A DNA stretch of 64,000 nt from Actinomadura mexicana (GTDB lineage Bacteria; Actinomycetota; Actinomycetes; Streptosporangiales; Streptosporangiaceae), in assembly GCF_900188105.1 (NCBI RefSeq), contig NZ_FZNP01000002.1, positions 310,001 through 374,000 of the forward strand, given 5' to 3'. Under the pieces are notes generated by a model. It did no database searches, was not told the DNA's origin, and was given only the letters and a program-made list of their open reading frames with translations. Within the stretch, counting starts at the first letter, position 1; every line of letters begins with the position of its first letter. This document shows positions 44,336 through 52,747 of this stretch, one piece after another. Made by a program: the position numbers and the translations under genes.

Positions 44336-44368
44336 GGAAAGGGCCGCCCGTCCCGGGCGGCCCTTTCC
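44336..44368. terminator. Bidirectional terminator between yceI and the orphan kinase
   Basis: Arms GGAAAGGGCCGCCCG (44336-44350) and CGGGCGGCCCTTTCC (44354-44368) around TCC, between the convergent gene ends at 44319 and 44370. Confidence 0.85.
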
Positions 44369-44369
44369 G

Positions 44370-45713
44370 CTATTCCAGGGGCAGGCGCAGGGCGAAGCGG
44401 GCGCCGGACGGGTGGTCCTCGACCCGCAGCGTCCCGCCGTGCGCCCGGGCGATCTCGCGGGCGATCGCGAGGCCGAGGCCGGCGCCGCCGGCGTCGCGGC
44501 TGCGCGCGGCGTCCAGGCGGGTGAAGCGCTCGAAGACGCGTTCCCGGTCGGCGGGCGCGATGCCGATGCCGTCGTCGGTGACGACGAGCAGCGCCCGGCC
44601 GCCCTGCCGGCCCACCTCCACCCCCACCCGCGACTCGGCGTAGCGCCCGGCGTTGTCGAGCAGGTTGCCCAGCAGCCGGACGAGCTGCATCCGCACCCCG
44701 CGCACCACGACGCCGCGGGACAGCTCGGTGACGATCTTCAGCTCGGACGAGCGGCGGTGGACCTCGGCGGCGGCGAGCGCGGCCAGGTCGATCGGCTCCT
44801 GCGCCGCGCTCCCCCCGGTGCCGATGCGGGCGAGCAGCAGCAGGTCGGTGACGATCGACTCCAGCCGGTCGGTGTCGCGCAGCGCCGAGGCGATGACGCC
44901 CCGCAGGTCGTTGTCCTCCGGGTGCATGGAGGCGTCCTCCAGGTTGGCCCGGAGCCCGGCGATCGGGGTGCGCAGCTCGTGCGAGGCGTCGGAGGCGAAC
45001 TGCCGCTGCCGCGCGACGGCCCGCTCCAGCCGGTCCAGCGTCTCGTTGGCGGTGCGGGCGAGCTGCGCGATCTCGTCCTGGCCCGGCGGCTGCGGCACCC
45101 GGCGGCTGAGGTCGGTGGCGCTGATCTCCGCGAGCTGGACGCGGATCGCCTCGACGGGGTCGAGCGTGCGCCCGACGACGCGCCAGGTGATCCCCGCGGC
45201 GACGGCGGCCAGCAGCAGCACGCCCGAGCCGAGCACCCCCTCCAGCAGGCCGTCCACCAGGTAGGTCGGCTGCCGCGCGGCCGCGTACACGACGACGGAG
45301 TCGCGCGCGGTGCTGACCCGGATGGCCTCGGCCACGAAGCACTCGCGGCCCGGCCATCGGCCGCGGCACTCGGTGAAGTCCTGGACCCGCATGTTGCTCG
45401 GCGGCCAGAGTCTGCTCACCGGTGGTCTGTCCGTTGCGGCGGGTGTGGCGTTCGTCACCCGACCGCCGGGCTCGACGACCTGGATGAGGACCCGGCCGCG
45501 GGAGTCGTCGCGGATCGCGCCCTCCAGCGTCCCGTCGCGGACGCCGCCGCTGACGCGCCGGGCGTCCACCTGCGTCCGGCGGAGCAGTTCGGCCTTGACG
45601 GCGCTGCGCACGGCGACGTCCACGCCGATCGCGCTGACGCCGAACGCCAGTGCGGCGAGCACGGCGGCGACGAGCGTGTCCCTGGCCCGGATGGACCGGG
45701 GGCGCATGCGCAT
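44370..45713 (-). CDS. Sensor histidine kinase (HAMP-HisKA), orphan
   Basis: A 447-residue kinase with two membrane helices (about 12-35 and 155-180) and an extracytoplasmic loop holding two cysteines (ECRGRWPGRECF). A HAMP linker follows, then HisKA FASDASHELRTPIAGLRANLED, N-box LLDNAGRYAESR and G-boxes DDGIGI and GGAGLGLAIAREI. GGAGG precedes ATG 45713. No response regulator lies next to it: yceI and a GCS2-family ligase flank it. Its partner must be elsewhere. Confidence 0.88.
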   Translation of the reverse strand: MRMRPRSIRARDTLVAAVLAALAFGVSAIGVDVAVRSAVKAELLRRTQVDARRVSGGVRDGTLEGAIRDDSRGRVLIQVVEPGGRVTNATPAATDRPPVSRLWPPSNMRVQDFTECRGRWPGRECFVAEAIRVSTARDSVVVYAAARQPTYLVDGLLEGVLGSGVLLLAAVAAGITWRVVGRTLDPVEAIRVQLAEISATDLSRRVPQPPGQDEIAQLARTANETLDRLERAVARQRQFASDASHELRTPIAGLRANLEDASMHPEDNDLRGVIASALRDTDRLESIVTDLLLLARIGTGGSAAQEPIDLAALAAAEVHRRSSELKIVTELSRGVVVRGVRMQLVRLLGNLLDNAGRYAESRVGVEVGRQGGRALLVVTDDGIGIAPADRERVFERFTRLDAARSRDAGGAGLGLAIAREIARAHGGTLRVEDHPSGARFALRLPLE

Positions 45714-45873
45714 GGGCCCTCCACGAGGACGTACCGGTCTCCGGGCGTGACGACACACGCTACCGGCCGGTCACGAAACGGGGAGCCCGAAACGGCACGC
45801 CGTGTTTTCACCTTCCCTTACTGGGACATCCCGTTTTATGACGATTCCCTCCGGAGTACAGGGACGGACACAC

Positions 45874-47343
45874 ATGGGCAGGGACGTGGCTTCGGTCTCC
45901 ATCAGCGGCGAGGACCGGCGGCGGTATCGCGACAAGGTGCGCAGGTGCCTCGACGTACTGGCCCGGATGCTGGGCGAATCCCAGTTCGACTTCGAGCGCC
46001 CGCACATCGGCCTGGAGATCGAGCTCAACCTGATCGACTCGCTCGGCGACCCGCTGATGCGCAACGCGGACGTGCTCAAGGCGATCGCGGACCCGGCGTG
46101 GGCGACCGAGCTGGGCCAGTTCAACCTGGAGATCAACGTTCCGCCCCGCGAGCTCGGCGGCGAGGGCACCGGAGCCCTGGAGACGGAGGTCCGCGACCAT
46201 CTCGCGCACGCCGACGACCGGGCCCGCGAGGTCGGCGGCCGGCTCGTGATGATCGGCATCCTGCCGACCCTGCGGCGCACCGACATCGGTGAGGAGACCC
46301 TGTCCTCCAACGCCCGCTACAAGATGCTGAACGACCAGATCTTCGCCGCACGGGGGGAGGAGATGCGCATCGCCATCGACGGTCCCGAGCCGCTGCGCAT
46401 GCACACCGACACGATCATCCCCGAGGCCGCCTGCACCAGCGTCCAGTTCCACCTCCAGGTCAGCCCCGAGGAGTTCGGCGCGTACTGGAACGCCGCCCAG
46501 GCCGTCGCGGGCGCGCAGGTCGCGATGGGCGCCAACTCGCCGTTCCTGTTCGGGCACCGGCTCTGGCACGAGACCCGCATCACCCTGTTCGAGCAGGCCA
46601 CCGACACCCGCCCGGACGAGCTGAAGACGCAGGGCGTCCGGCCCCGCGTGTGGTTCGGCGAACGCTGGATCACCTCCGTGTTCGACCTCTTCGAGGAGAA
46701 CACCCGGTACTTCCCGTCCCTGCTGCCGCTGTGCGACGACGAGGACCCCCGCGAGGTGCTGGACCAGGGCGGCATCCCCGAACTCGGCGAGCTCACCCTC
46801 CACAACGGAACGATCTACCGCTGGAACCGCCCCATCTACGCCGTCGTGAAGGGCCGGCCCCACCTGCGCGTGGAGAACCGCGTCCTGCCGGCCGGACCGT
46901 CCGTCGCCGACGTCGTCGCCAACGGCGCCTTCTACTACGGCGTCGTCCGGATGCTGGCCGAGGAGGACCGTCCCGTCTGGTCCCGCATGTCCTTCGCCAC
47001 CGCCGAGGAGAACCTGCACCGCGCCGCGCGCGACGGCCTCGAATCGACCCTCTACTGGCCCGGCATGGGCGAGGTGCCCGCCGCCGAGCTCGTCCTGCGC
47101 AAGCTGCTGCCCCTCGCCCACGAGGGCCTCGACCGCTGGGGCGTCGACCCCGCCCGCCGCGACCGCCTCCTCGGCATCATCGAGCGCCGCTGCGTCACCG
47201 GCCAGACCGGCGCCGCCTGGCAGATCAACACCGTCCGGGCCCTGGAGGAGGAGCACGGCGTCGGCCGCCACGACGCCCTGCGCATGATGACCCGCGCCTA
47301 CGCCGAGCACCAGCGCGGCAACGAGCCCGTCCACACCTGGTAG
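45874..47343 (+). CDS. Glutamate-cysteine ligase-like protein (GCS2 family)
   Basis: A 489-residue ligase-fold protein. IGLEIELNLIDSLG, QFNLEINVPPREL and HTDTIIPEAACTSVQFHLQVSPEEF match the GCS2 ATP-dependent carboxylate-amine ligase family. The start at 45874 is followed by the conserved domain, with AGGGACGG upstream. Glutathione is not expected where mycothiol is made, so the product could be gamma-glutamylcysteine for ergothioneine (EgtA-type) or another gamma-glutamyl amide. No other ergothioneine genes are visible here. Confidence 0.85.
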   Translation: MGRDVASVSISGEDRRRYRDKVRRCLDVLARMLGESQFDFERPHIGLEIELNLIDSLGDPLMRNADVLKAIADPAWATELGQFNLEINVPPRELGGEGTGALETEVRDHLAHADDRAREVGGRLVMIGILPTLRRTDIGEETLSSNARYKMLNDQIFAARGEEMRIAIDGPEPLRMHTDTIIPEAACTSVQFHLQVSPEEFGAYWNAAQAVAGAQVAMGANSPFLFGHRLWHETRITLFEQATDTRPDELKTQGVRPRVWFGERWITSVFDLFEENTRYFPSLLPLCDDEDPREVLDQGGIPELGELTLHNGTIYRWNRPIYAVVKGRPHLRVENRVLPAGPSVADVVANGAFYYGVVRMLAEEDRPVWSRMSFATAEENLHRAARDGLESTLYWPGMGEVPAAELVLRKLLPLAHEGLDRWGVDPARRDRLLGIIERRCVTGQTGAAWQINTVRALEEEHGVGRHDALRMMTRAYAEHQRGNEPVHTW

Positions 47344-47401
47344 CCCGACGATCTTCACAGCTCCCGCACAGACCACACCCCGCCTCCGCGAACCGGCCTT
47401 C

Positions 47402-47407
47402 TAGAGT
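47402..47407 (+). promoter_or_regulatory. -10 box of a leaderless response-regulator transcript
   Basis: TAGAGT ends 7 nt before GTG 47415, and no Shine-Dalgarno is present, a pattern expected for a leaderless actinobacterial mRNA. Confidence 0.45.
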
Positions 47408-47414
47408 CGGTGGC

Positions 47415-48101
47415 GTGAGTGGACACGAGACGCGCGTCCTCGTCGTCGAGGACGAGCCGACGATCGCGCGGGCGGTGGCCGACCGGCTGGCGGCCGAGGG
47501 ATTCGGCGTCGAGACCGCCGGGGACGGGCCCTCGGCGGTCGAGCTCGCCCGCGCGTACGAGCCGCACCTCATCGTGCTGGACGTGATGCTGCCCGGGTTC
47601 GACGGCCTGGAGGTCTGCCGCCGGGTCCAGGCGGAACGTCCCGTGCCGGTGCTGATGCTGACGGCGCGCGACGACGAGACCGACCTGCTCGTCGGTCTCG
47701 GCGTCGGCGCCGACGACTACGTGACCAAGCCGTTCAGCATGCGCGAGCTGGTGGCGCGCATCCGCGCCGTGCTGCGCCGCGTCGAGCGGCCCGCGATGGA
47801 CACCGGGGGCGGGCCGGTGCGCGTCGGAGAGCTGGAGGTCGACCCGCGGGCCCGGCGGGTCCGCCGCGGCGGCCGCGAGGTGCACCTCACGCCCACCGAG
47901 TTCGACCTGCTCGCGTGCCTGCTGCGCAACCGGGGCACGGTGCTCACCCGCGCCGTCCTGCTGGAGCAGGTGTGGGACTGGGCGGACGCGTCCGGGACGC
48001 GGGTCGTCGACAGCCACGTCAAGGCCCTGCGGCGCAAGCTCGGCCAGGAGCTGATCCGTACCGTGCACGGCGTCGGCTACAGCCTGGAGGCCGCGCGGTG
48101 A
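47415..48101 (+). CDS. OmpR-family response regulator
   Basis: A 228-residue regulator. The receiver has VVEDEP, phospho-Asp in IVLDVMLPG, and conserved Thr and Lys in MLTARDD and YVTKPFSMREL. The C-terminal winged helix carries HLTPTEFDLLACLLRNRGTV and VDSHVKALRRKLG. It overlaps its kinase by GTGA. The signal is unknown. Confidence 0.93.
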   Translation: MSGHETRVLVVEDEPTIARAVADRLAAEGFGVETAGDGPSAVELARAYEPHLIVLDVMLPGFDGLEVCRRVQAERPVPVLMLTARDDETDLLVGLGVGADDYVTKPFSMRELVARIRAVLRRVERPAMDTGGGPVRVGELEVDPRARRVRRGGREVHLTPTEFDLLACLLRNRGTVLTRAVLLEQVWDWADASGTRVVDSHVKALRRKLGQELIRTVHGVGYSLEAAR

Positions 48102-49165
48102 CCGCCGAGGGCGCCCGGTTCGCCCGCAGGCTGTGGGCGCGGCTGCCCCGGCCGCTGGACCCGCTCCGGTCGATCAAGGTGAAGTTCGGCGTCGTGGTCG
48201 TCGTGACCGCGTGCGTCGCCGTCCTGATCGTGCTGTGGGGGTACCCGCTGGGGTTCCGCGCGCGGCAGACGATGCCGGTCGGCGTGCTCATCTCGCTGGT
48301 CGTCATCCAGCTGCTCGCCCACGGCATGACCGCGCCGCTGCGCGAGATGACCGCGGCGGCGCGGGCGATGGCGCGCGGCGACTACAGCCGCCGGGTGCGC
48401 GCCACCTCGCGCGACGAGGTCGGGGAGCTGGCGCAGGCGTTCAACCGGATGGCCGCCGACCTCGCCGAGGTCGACCGGCAGCGCCGCGAGTTCGTCGCGA
48501 ACGTCTCGCACGAGCTGCGCACCCCCATCAGCGCGCTGCGGGCCGTGCTGGAGAACGTCGCGGACGGCGTCACGCCCGCGACGCCCGACGTCCTGGAGAC
48601 GGCCCTCGACCAGACCGAGCGGCTCGGACGCCTCGTCACCCAGCTGCTGGACCTGTCGCGGGTCGAGGCGGGCGCGGCGGCGCTCGACGTGACCGACATC
48701 GACATCGCCGCGTTCGTCGCCGACGTCGTCGCGGAGGCGCGGGCGGGCCGCCCGGAGGCGGTGTTCGAGCCGGACGTCACGCCCGGGCTGCGCGCCGCCG
48801 CCGACCGCGACCGCCTCCACCAGGTCGTCGCCAACCTGCTCGACAACGCCGCCCGGCACAGCCCGGACGGCCGCCCCGTCGCGGTCACGGCCCGTCCCGC
48901 GAACCCGCCCGGGGGACTGGTCATCGAGGTGGCCGACGAGGGACCCGGCATCCCGCCCGAGGAGCGCGCCCGCGTGTTCGAGCGGTTCTCCCGCGGCGCG
49001 TCCGGCGCCGGCACGCCCGGCGGGGGCACCGGGTTGGGCCTGGCCATCGCGAACTGGGCCACCGAGCTGCACGGCGGCGACATCACCGTCATGGACACCC
49101 CGACCGGCTGCCGCATCCGCGTCGTGATCCCCCCGGACCCCGCTACCCGGCCAGATCCATGGTGA
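48098..49165 (+). CDS. Sensor histidine kinase partner
   Basis: A 355-residue kinase with two short membrane segments (about 29-50 and 60-78) and almost no extracellular loop, so it probably senses within the membrane or cytoplasm. HAMP is followed by HisKA FVANVSHELRTPISALRAVLEN, N-box LLDNAARHSPDG and G-boxes DEGPGIPP and GGTGLGLAIANW. GTG 48098 overlaps the regulator stop. The last 23 bp overlap the convergent NUDIX gene. Confidence 0.92.
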   Translation: MTAEGARFARRLWARLPRPLDPLRSIKVKFGVVVVVTACVAVLIVLWGYPLGFRARQTMPVGVLISLVVIQLLAHGMTAPLREMTAAARAMARGDYSRRVRATSRDEVGELAQAFNRMAADLAEVDRQRREFVANVSHELRTPISALRAVLENVADGVTPATPDVLETALDQTERLGRLVTQLLDLSRVEAGAAALDVTDIDIAAFVADVVAEARAGRPEAVFEPDVTPGLRAAADRDRLHQVVANLLDNAARHSPDGRPVAVTARPANPPGGLVIEVADEGPGIPPEERARVFERFSRGASGAGTPGGGTGLGLAIANWATELHGGDITVMDTPTGCRIRVVIPPDPATRPDPW

Positions 49166-49697
49166 GCAGGGCGTACGCGGCGAGGGTCGAGTCGTCGGTG
49201 ATGCGGCCGTCCCGGACGAGCGCCCTGAACTCCTCCCGCGACACCCACTTCTGCCGCATGTCCTGCTCCTCGGGCTCCCGGTCGGCCTCCCCGGCCTCCA
49301 GGTCGGACGCCACGAAGATGGTGAAGCCCTGACCGCTCGTCCCGTGCGCGCAGTGCAGGTACCCGAGGCGCCGCAGCGTCCCGGCGCGCAGCCCGGTCTC
49401 CTCGGCGAGCTCCCGCCGGGCGAGCTCCTCCGGGTCGGCCTCGCGGCGGCCGGGCGCCGAGCCCTGCGGGAAGCTCCACGTGCGCCTGCCGATCGGGTAC
49501 CGGTACTCCTCGACGAGGTGGTACCCGTCCCCCTCTTCCGGGATGACCAGCACGAAGTCGGGCTTGTCGACCACCCCGTACAGGCCGCGCGAACCGTCCA
49601 GGCGCTCGACCTCGTCCTCCCGGACGAGCATCCACGGGTTCTCGTAGACGACACGCGACGCGACCTGGCGCACCGCGGGCCGCTCTTCGCCGCTCAT
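49143..49697 (-). CDS. NUDIX hydrolase (ADP-ribose pyrophosphatase-like)
   Basis: A 184-residue NUDIX enzyme. The Nudix box reads GSAPGRREADPEELARRELAEETGL from the Gly to REL-EETG, with REXXEE intact. The N-terminal strand pattern fits ADP-ribose-type hydrolases. It should cleave a nucleoside diphosphate linked to another group. ATG 49697 overlaps the stop of the upstream GntR gene (ATGA), so it is probably controlled by that regulator. Confidence 0.88.
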   Translation of the reverse strand: MSGEERPAVRQVASRVVYENPWMLVREDEVERLDGSRGLYGVVDKPDFVLVIPEEGDGYHLVEEYRYPIGRRTWSFPQGSAPGRREADPEELARRELAEETGLRAGTLRRLGYLHCAHGTSGQGFTIFVASDLEAGEADREPEEQDMRQKWVSREEFRALVRDGRITDDSTLAAYALLTMDLAG

Positions 49698-50443
49698 ATG
49701 CCCGCCCCGTAGCGGTAGACGAGTTCGTGCCGGTCGCCGACCACCACCCGGTGGGTGGCCTCGACGACCCGGTCGCGCTGGTCGCAGGCGCGGCGCCACA
49801 GCGTCAGGACCGGCTGGTCGGGCTTGATCTCCAGCGTCTCCTGCTCGTCCGGGCGGGGCAGCCGACACGTCACCGACTCCTCGAACGTGATCCGGTAGCC
49901 CGCCTCCTCCAGCCGCGAGTAGATGCCGCCCGGTCCCGTGTCGACCTCGCGCAGGACCGGGATCTGCTCCACGATCTCAAGGATCACCCAGGTCGTCGCC
50001 GTCTGGACGGGCGGCTCCCCCTCGACGCCCTGGACGCGCGCCCGCTCCAGCACCCGCGTCCCGACCGGGACGTCCAGGCGGGACGCGAGCCGGTCGTCGG
50101 CCTTCACCTCGGCGACGGCCGTGCGGGTGAACGGGGTGCGCCCGTCCCGCCGCGCCGACACGTGGAACCCGCGCCACTCCCCGACCTGCCGCGTGATGTC
50201 GGACGCCGCGCGCCGCACCCTCGGAGCCGCCCGCACCTGCGCGCCCGCGCCGTGCCGCAGCTGGACGAGGCCCTGCTCGGCCAGCAGCCGCAGCGCCCGC
50301 CGGACGGTGGAGCGGTCGGCCTCGTACCGGCGCGCCAGCTCCCGCTCGGACGGCAGCCAGGCGGCCGGGTCCAGCTCGCCCTCGACGATCCGAGCGGCGA
50401 GCGCGTTGCTGATCGCCTGTGCCTTCGCGGGGGGTCGCGGCAT
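49694..50443 (-). CDS. GntR-family regulator with UTRA domain (HutC type)
   Basis: A 249-residue repressor. The GntR winged helix covers residues about 5-70 (WLPSERELARRYEADRSTVRRALRLLAEQGL). A UTRA ligand-binding domain runs from about 85 to 245. AGGA lies 6 nt before ATG 50443. The operon with a NUDIX hydrolase suggests a sugar- or nucleotide-derived effector. The divergent space contains a 16-bp palindrome that could be its operator. Confidence 0.9.
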   Translation of the reverse strand: MPRPPAKAQAISNALAARIVEGELDPAAWLPSERELARRYEADRSTVRRALRLLAEQGLVQLRHGAGAQVRAAPRVRRAASDITRQVGEWRGFHVSARRDGRTPFTRTAVAEVKADDRLASRLDVPVGTRVLERARVQGVEGEPPVQTATTWVILEIVEQIPVLREVDTGPGGIYSRLEEAGYRITFEESVTCRLPRPDEQETLEIKPDQPVLTLWRRACDQRDRVVEATHRVVVGDRHELVYRYGAGI

Positions 50444-50555
50444 ACCAGATCCTGCTCCAGGTCGGTGCATTGACCTCATACCGTACAGATCCCACTTGCT
50501 CCCGCACCCTCTTGGGGTTGCGGCGAACGCATTGTGGTCAGTGTTTGGTGGTTCT

Positions 50556-50571
50556 ATGGTAGACCTACCAT
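50556..50571. promoter_or_regulatory. 16-bp palindrome, candidate GntR operator
   Basis: ATGGTAGACCTACCAT is perfectly self-complementary. It lies between the divergent GntR gene and the small protein at 50597, 113 bp before the GntR start. Its shape recalls HutC/DasR-type sites (TGG..-AGAC-..CCA). Confidence 0.5.
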
Positions 50572-50596
50572 GAACCGACCGAGGGAGCCCCGCTTC

Positions 50597-50821
50597 ATGT
50601 CGGCGACCATGTGCATGCCGGGCTGGCACAGCGAACGCTCGGACACCGGCCTGCGCGCCACCCGCGTCACCCCCCTGTCGGACTACCAGCTCCTCAACGG
50701 CTGCCTTGAGGAGATCGTCGCGACCGACGAGGGCGAGCTGTGGCTGCTCTGCGACGCGCAGACCCGGCTGGCCGAGCGCGTCGCCACCGCCGAGCGGCTG
50801 CGGGCCTCCGGTCGCCTCTGA
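50597..50821 (+). CDS. Small hypothetical protein, 74 residues
   Basis: MSATMCMPGWHSERSDTG begins a 74-residue acidic protein ending in a helical, charged region (LLCDAQTRLAERVATAERL). GAGGGAG lies 9 nt upstream, which favours ATG 50597 over ATG 50570 that falls next to the palindrome. No family is recognised. Cotranscription with other genes is unlikely, since it abuts the convergent PucR gene. Confidence 0.6.
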   Translation: MSATMCMPGWHSERSDTGLRATRVTPLSDYQLLNGCLEEIVATDEGELWLLCDAQTRLAERVATAERLRASGRL

Positions 50822-52099
50822 TCAGCTCCGCCGCAGGGTGACGACCTCGCCGGAGTCCCCGACCACCGCGCGGGCCGGCGGCATGATCCGCTCCCCCGCG
50901 TTGTCGGCCAGCAGCGCCCGAGCGCGCAGCACGATCTCCAGGTCGAAGCGCAGGTCCGGGTCCAGGAGCTGGTCGCCGAACAGCTCCTCCAGCTGACGCA
51001 GCCGGTACCGGACGGTCTGCGGGTGGACGTGCAGCCGCATCGCGACCTCGTTGGCGTTGCGTCCCGACTGCAGCCACGCCAGCAGCGTCTCGGCGAGCCG
51101 GTCCTGCTGGCTGGCCCGCAGGTGCGCCAGCGGGGCGAGCCGCAGATCGGCCAGCGAGGTGATGAGCCCCTCGTCCTGGAACAGGATGAGCGTGGACATG
51201 TGCTCCACGCTGCGGATCACACCGCTGTCGGCCTCGATCACGCCGCGCTGGACCAGGCACAGCGTCTTGCGCGCCCACTGGATCGAGCGCGCCGCCTCCA
51301 TCAGCGGGACGGTCGGGCCGACGACGGCGAGCGTCCCGGACAGGGCGCGGTCCACGAGCTTGGCGCGGCCGGGGCCGTCCGGGTCGGGGATGATCAGGCT
51401 GGGGGTGCGGCGGGTCAGGTCGGCCAGCACGTCCGGCGGGAACGCGGGCTGGCGGGTGTCGGCGTGGTGCCGGCCGAGCGCGACCGCGGCGACCGTCCGC
51501 GGGACGGGCCAGTGCGCGGCGGCGGCGAGGTCGGCGATCGCCTCCTGCGCGGCGGGCGGGTCGGCGAACAGCAGGTCGAGCAGGCGCTTGCGGCGGCGCT
51601 GCATCTCGCCCGCGACCGCCGCCTTGGCCTGCGAGAAACCCTCGGCGGCGGCGTGCGCCAACTCGTCCTGGAACTGCATCAGGACCTCGCCGACGGCGCC
51701 GAGCGTGCGCGGCGGCACCTGCAGGGCCTCGGCGCCCTCGGTCATCCGGCGCCACGCCACCATGCCGCCGACCCGCATCGCCGTCTGCATCGCGTCGAGG
51801 CTGCGCCCCTCCCCGGCCTCGCCACGGCCGATGGCGCGGAAGAAGTCGGTCACCGGAGCGGGATCATGGCCGGGATCGGCCACCCGTTCGACGAAGAAGT
51901 GGAGCACGCGCTCGACGGCGAGCCGGAGGGTCCCCGAGTAGGAGCCGTCCCCCGGCCGGTCGTACTCCCTGACGCGCGTCTGAATCTCCTGGATCATGTC
52001 GTCCGCCACCTCGTCGAGGTGGGGTCGCATGTGATCCGCCAGTTCCCTCGGCAGATCCGCCCACGGGCGCCCGCTGGTGGTCGAACCGTCGTTCGCCAC
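50822..52099 (-). CDS. PucR/CdaR-family transcriptional regulator
   Basis: A 425-residue regulator. The C-terminal PucR helix-turn-helix is clear (LLAWLQSGRNANEVAMRLHVHPQTVRYRLRQLEELFG). The middle is a GGDEF-like CdaR region, and the N-terminus is mostly helical. GTG 52099 has GGGAGG 5 nt upstream. PucR proteins regulate purine or other nitrogen catabolism, or secondary metabolism; the target here is unknown. GTAATTAC at 52147-52154 is a possible site in its promoter. Confidence 0.88.
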   Translation of the reverse strand: MANDGSTTSGRPWADLPRELADHMRPHLDEVADDMIQEIQTRVREYDRPGDGSYSGTLRLAVERVLHFFVERVADPGHDPAPVTDFFRAIGRGEAGEGRSLDAMQTAMRVGGMVAWRRMTEGAEALQVPPRTLGAVGEVLMQFQDELAHAAAEGFSQAKAAVAGEMQRRRKRLLDLLFADPPAAQEAIADLAAAAHWPVPRTVAAVALGRHHADTRQPAFPPDVLADLTRRTPSLIIPDPDGPGRAKLVDRALSGTLAVVGPTVPLMEAARSIQWARKTLCLVQRGVIEADSGVIRSVEHMSTLILFQDEGLITSLADLRLAPLAHLRASQQDRLAETLLAWLQSGRNANEVAMRLHVHPQTVRYRLRQLEELFGDQLLDPDLRFDLEIVLRARALLADNAGERIMPPARAVVGDSGEVVTLRRS

Positions 52100-52400
52100 A
52101 GAACCTCCCAGCTCCGTCCCCCTGCGTTGCGCGCCGTTCACACGGGGTAATTACTTACTTATGGGACCTGTGTGGGGCAAATCATGACCCGTGACGGGCC
52201 CGGGGCGCAAAGTCTAGGTCGATGAACGACCAGGTTCGGCCGGTGACGTGAGAGTAATTCACAATCTTCCCCCGCCGGGAAGCGCACCGGGCCGGACAGG
52301 AACCGAGACACGCGTTCGCCCACTTCGTCCGGCGCCCCGAGGGGCCCGCGAGGTCCTGTAGCGGCAAGTGGCGGCGTCCAACGGTCCGCGCACCGAGGCG

Positions 52401-52679
52401 TCAGGTGAAGAGATCTTCAGCCGCGTCGGCGCTCACGGCACGCTGGATCCACCGTTCGATCTGCTCGAGATCGGTGCACCTCTCGACCCGAGCACGAACC
52501 TCCTGGGGAACCGCGAGACCGCGGGCCTCCAGCAAGAGCAGAAGCGCCTTGACCTCGCCCTTCGCCTCGCCCTCAGCGCGGCCTTCGGCGCGGCCTTCGG
52601 CGCGGTGGCTGATGGCGAACTCTGACTGCCACTCGTAGTTGTCGAGCTTCACGATCTCCTCCATGAGCGCGCGCAGCAT
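52401..52679 (-). pseudogene. Partial duplicate of the Rpn-like gene (92 residues)
   Basis: A copy of the last roughly 85 codons of the neighbouring gene at 52748. Its DNA matches over about 290 bp with scattered substitutions and one extra 12-bp unit (the RAEG repeat is longer). It starts at an internal ATG (52679). It lacks the nuclease-like N-terminal part, so it is a gene remnant or a small regulatory fragment. Confidence 0.75.
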
Positions 52680-52747
52680 CGGAGAAATCGGGCACCCCGC
52701 GATGGTCGCGGGGGCCCACCGGGCGGAACCGACTCCGGACCGAGGCG

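Noticed and set aside
45874..47343. Possible gshA/glutathione role for the GCS2-family gene
   Set aside because: Mycothiol genes are present and no glutathione synthetase is seen, so the specific gene symbol was withheld.
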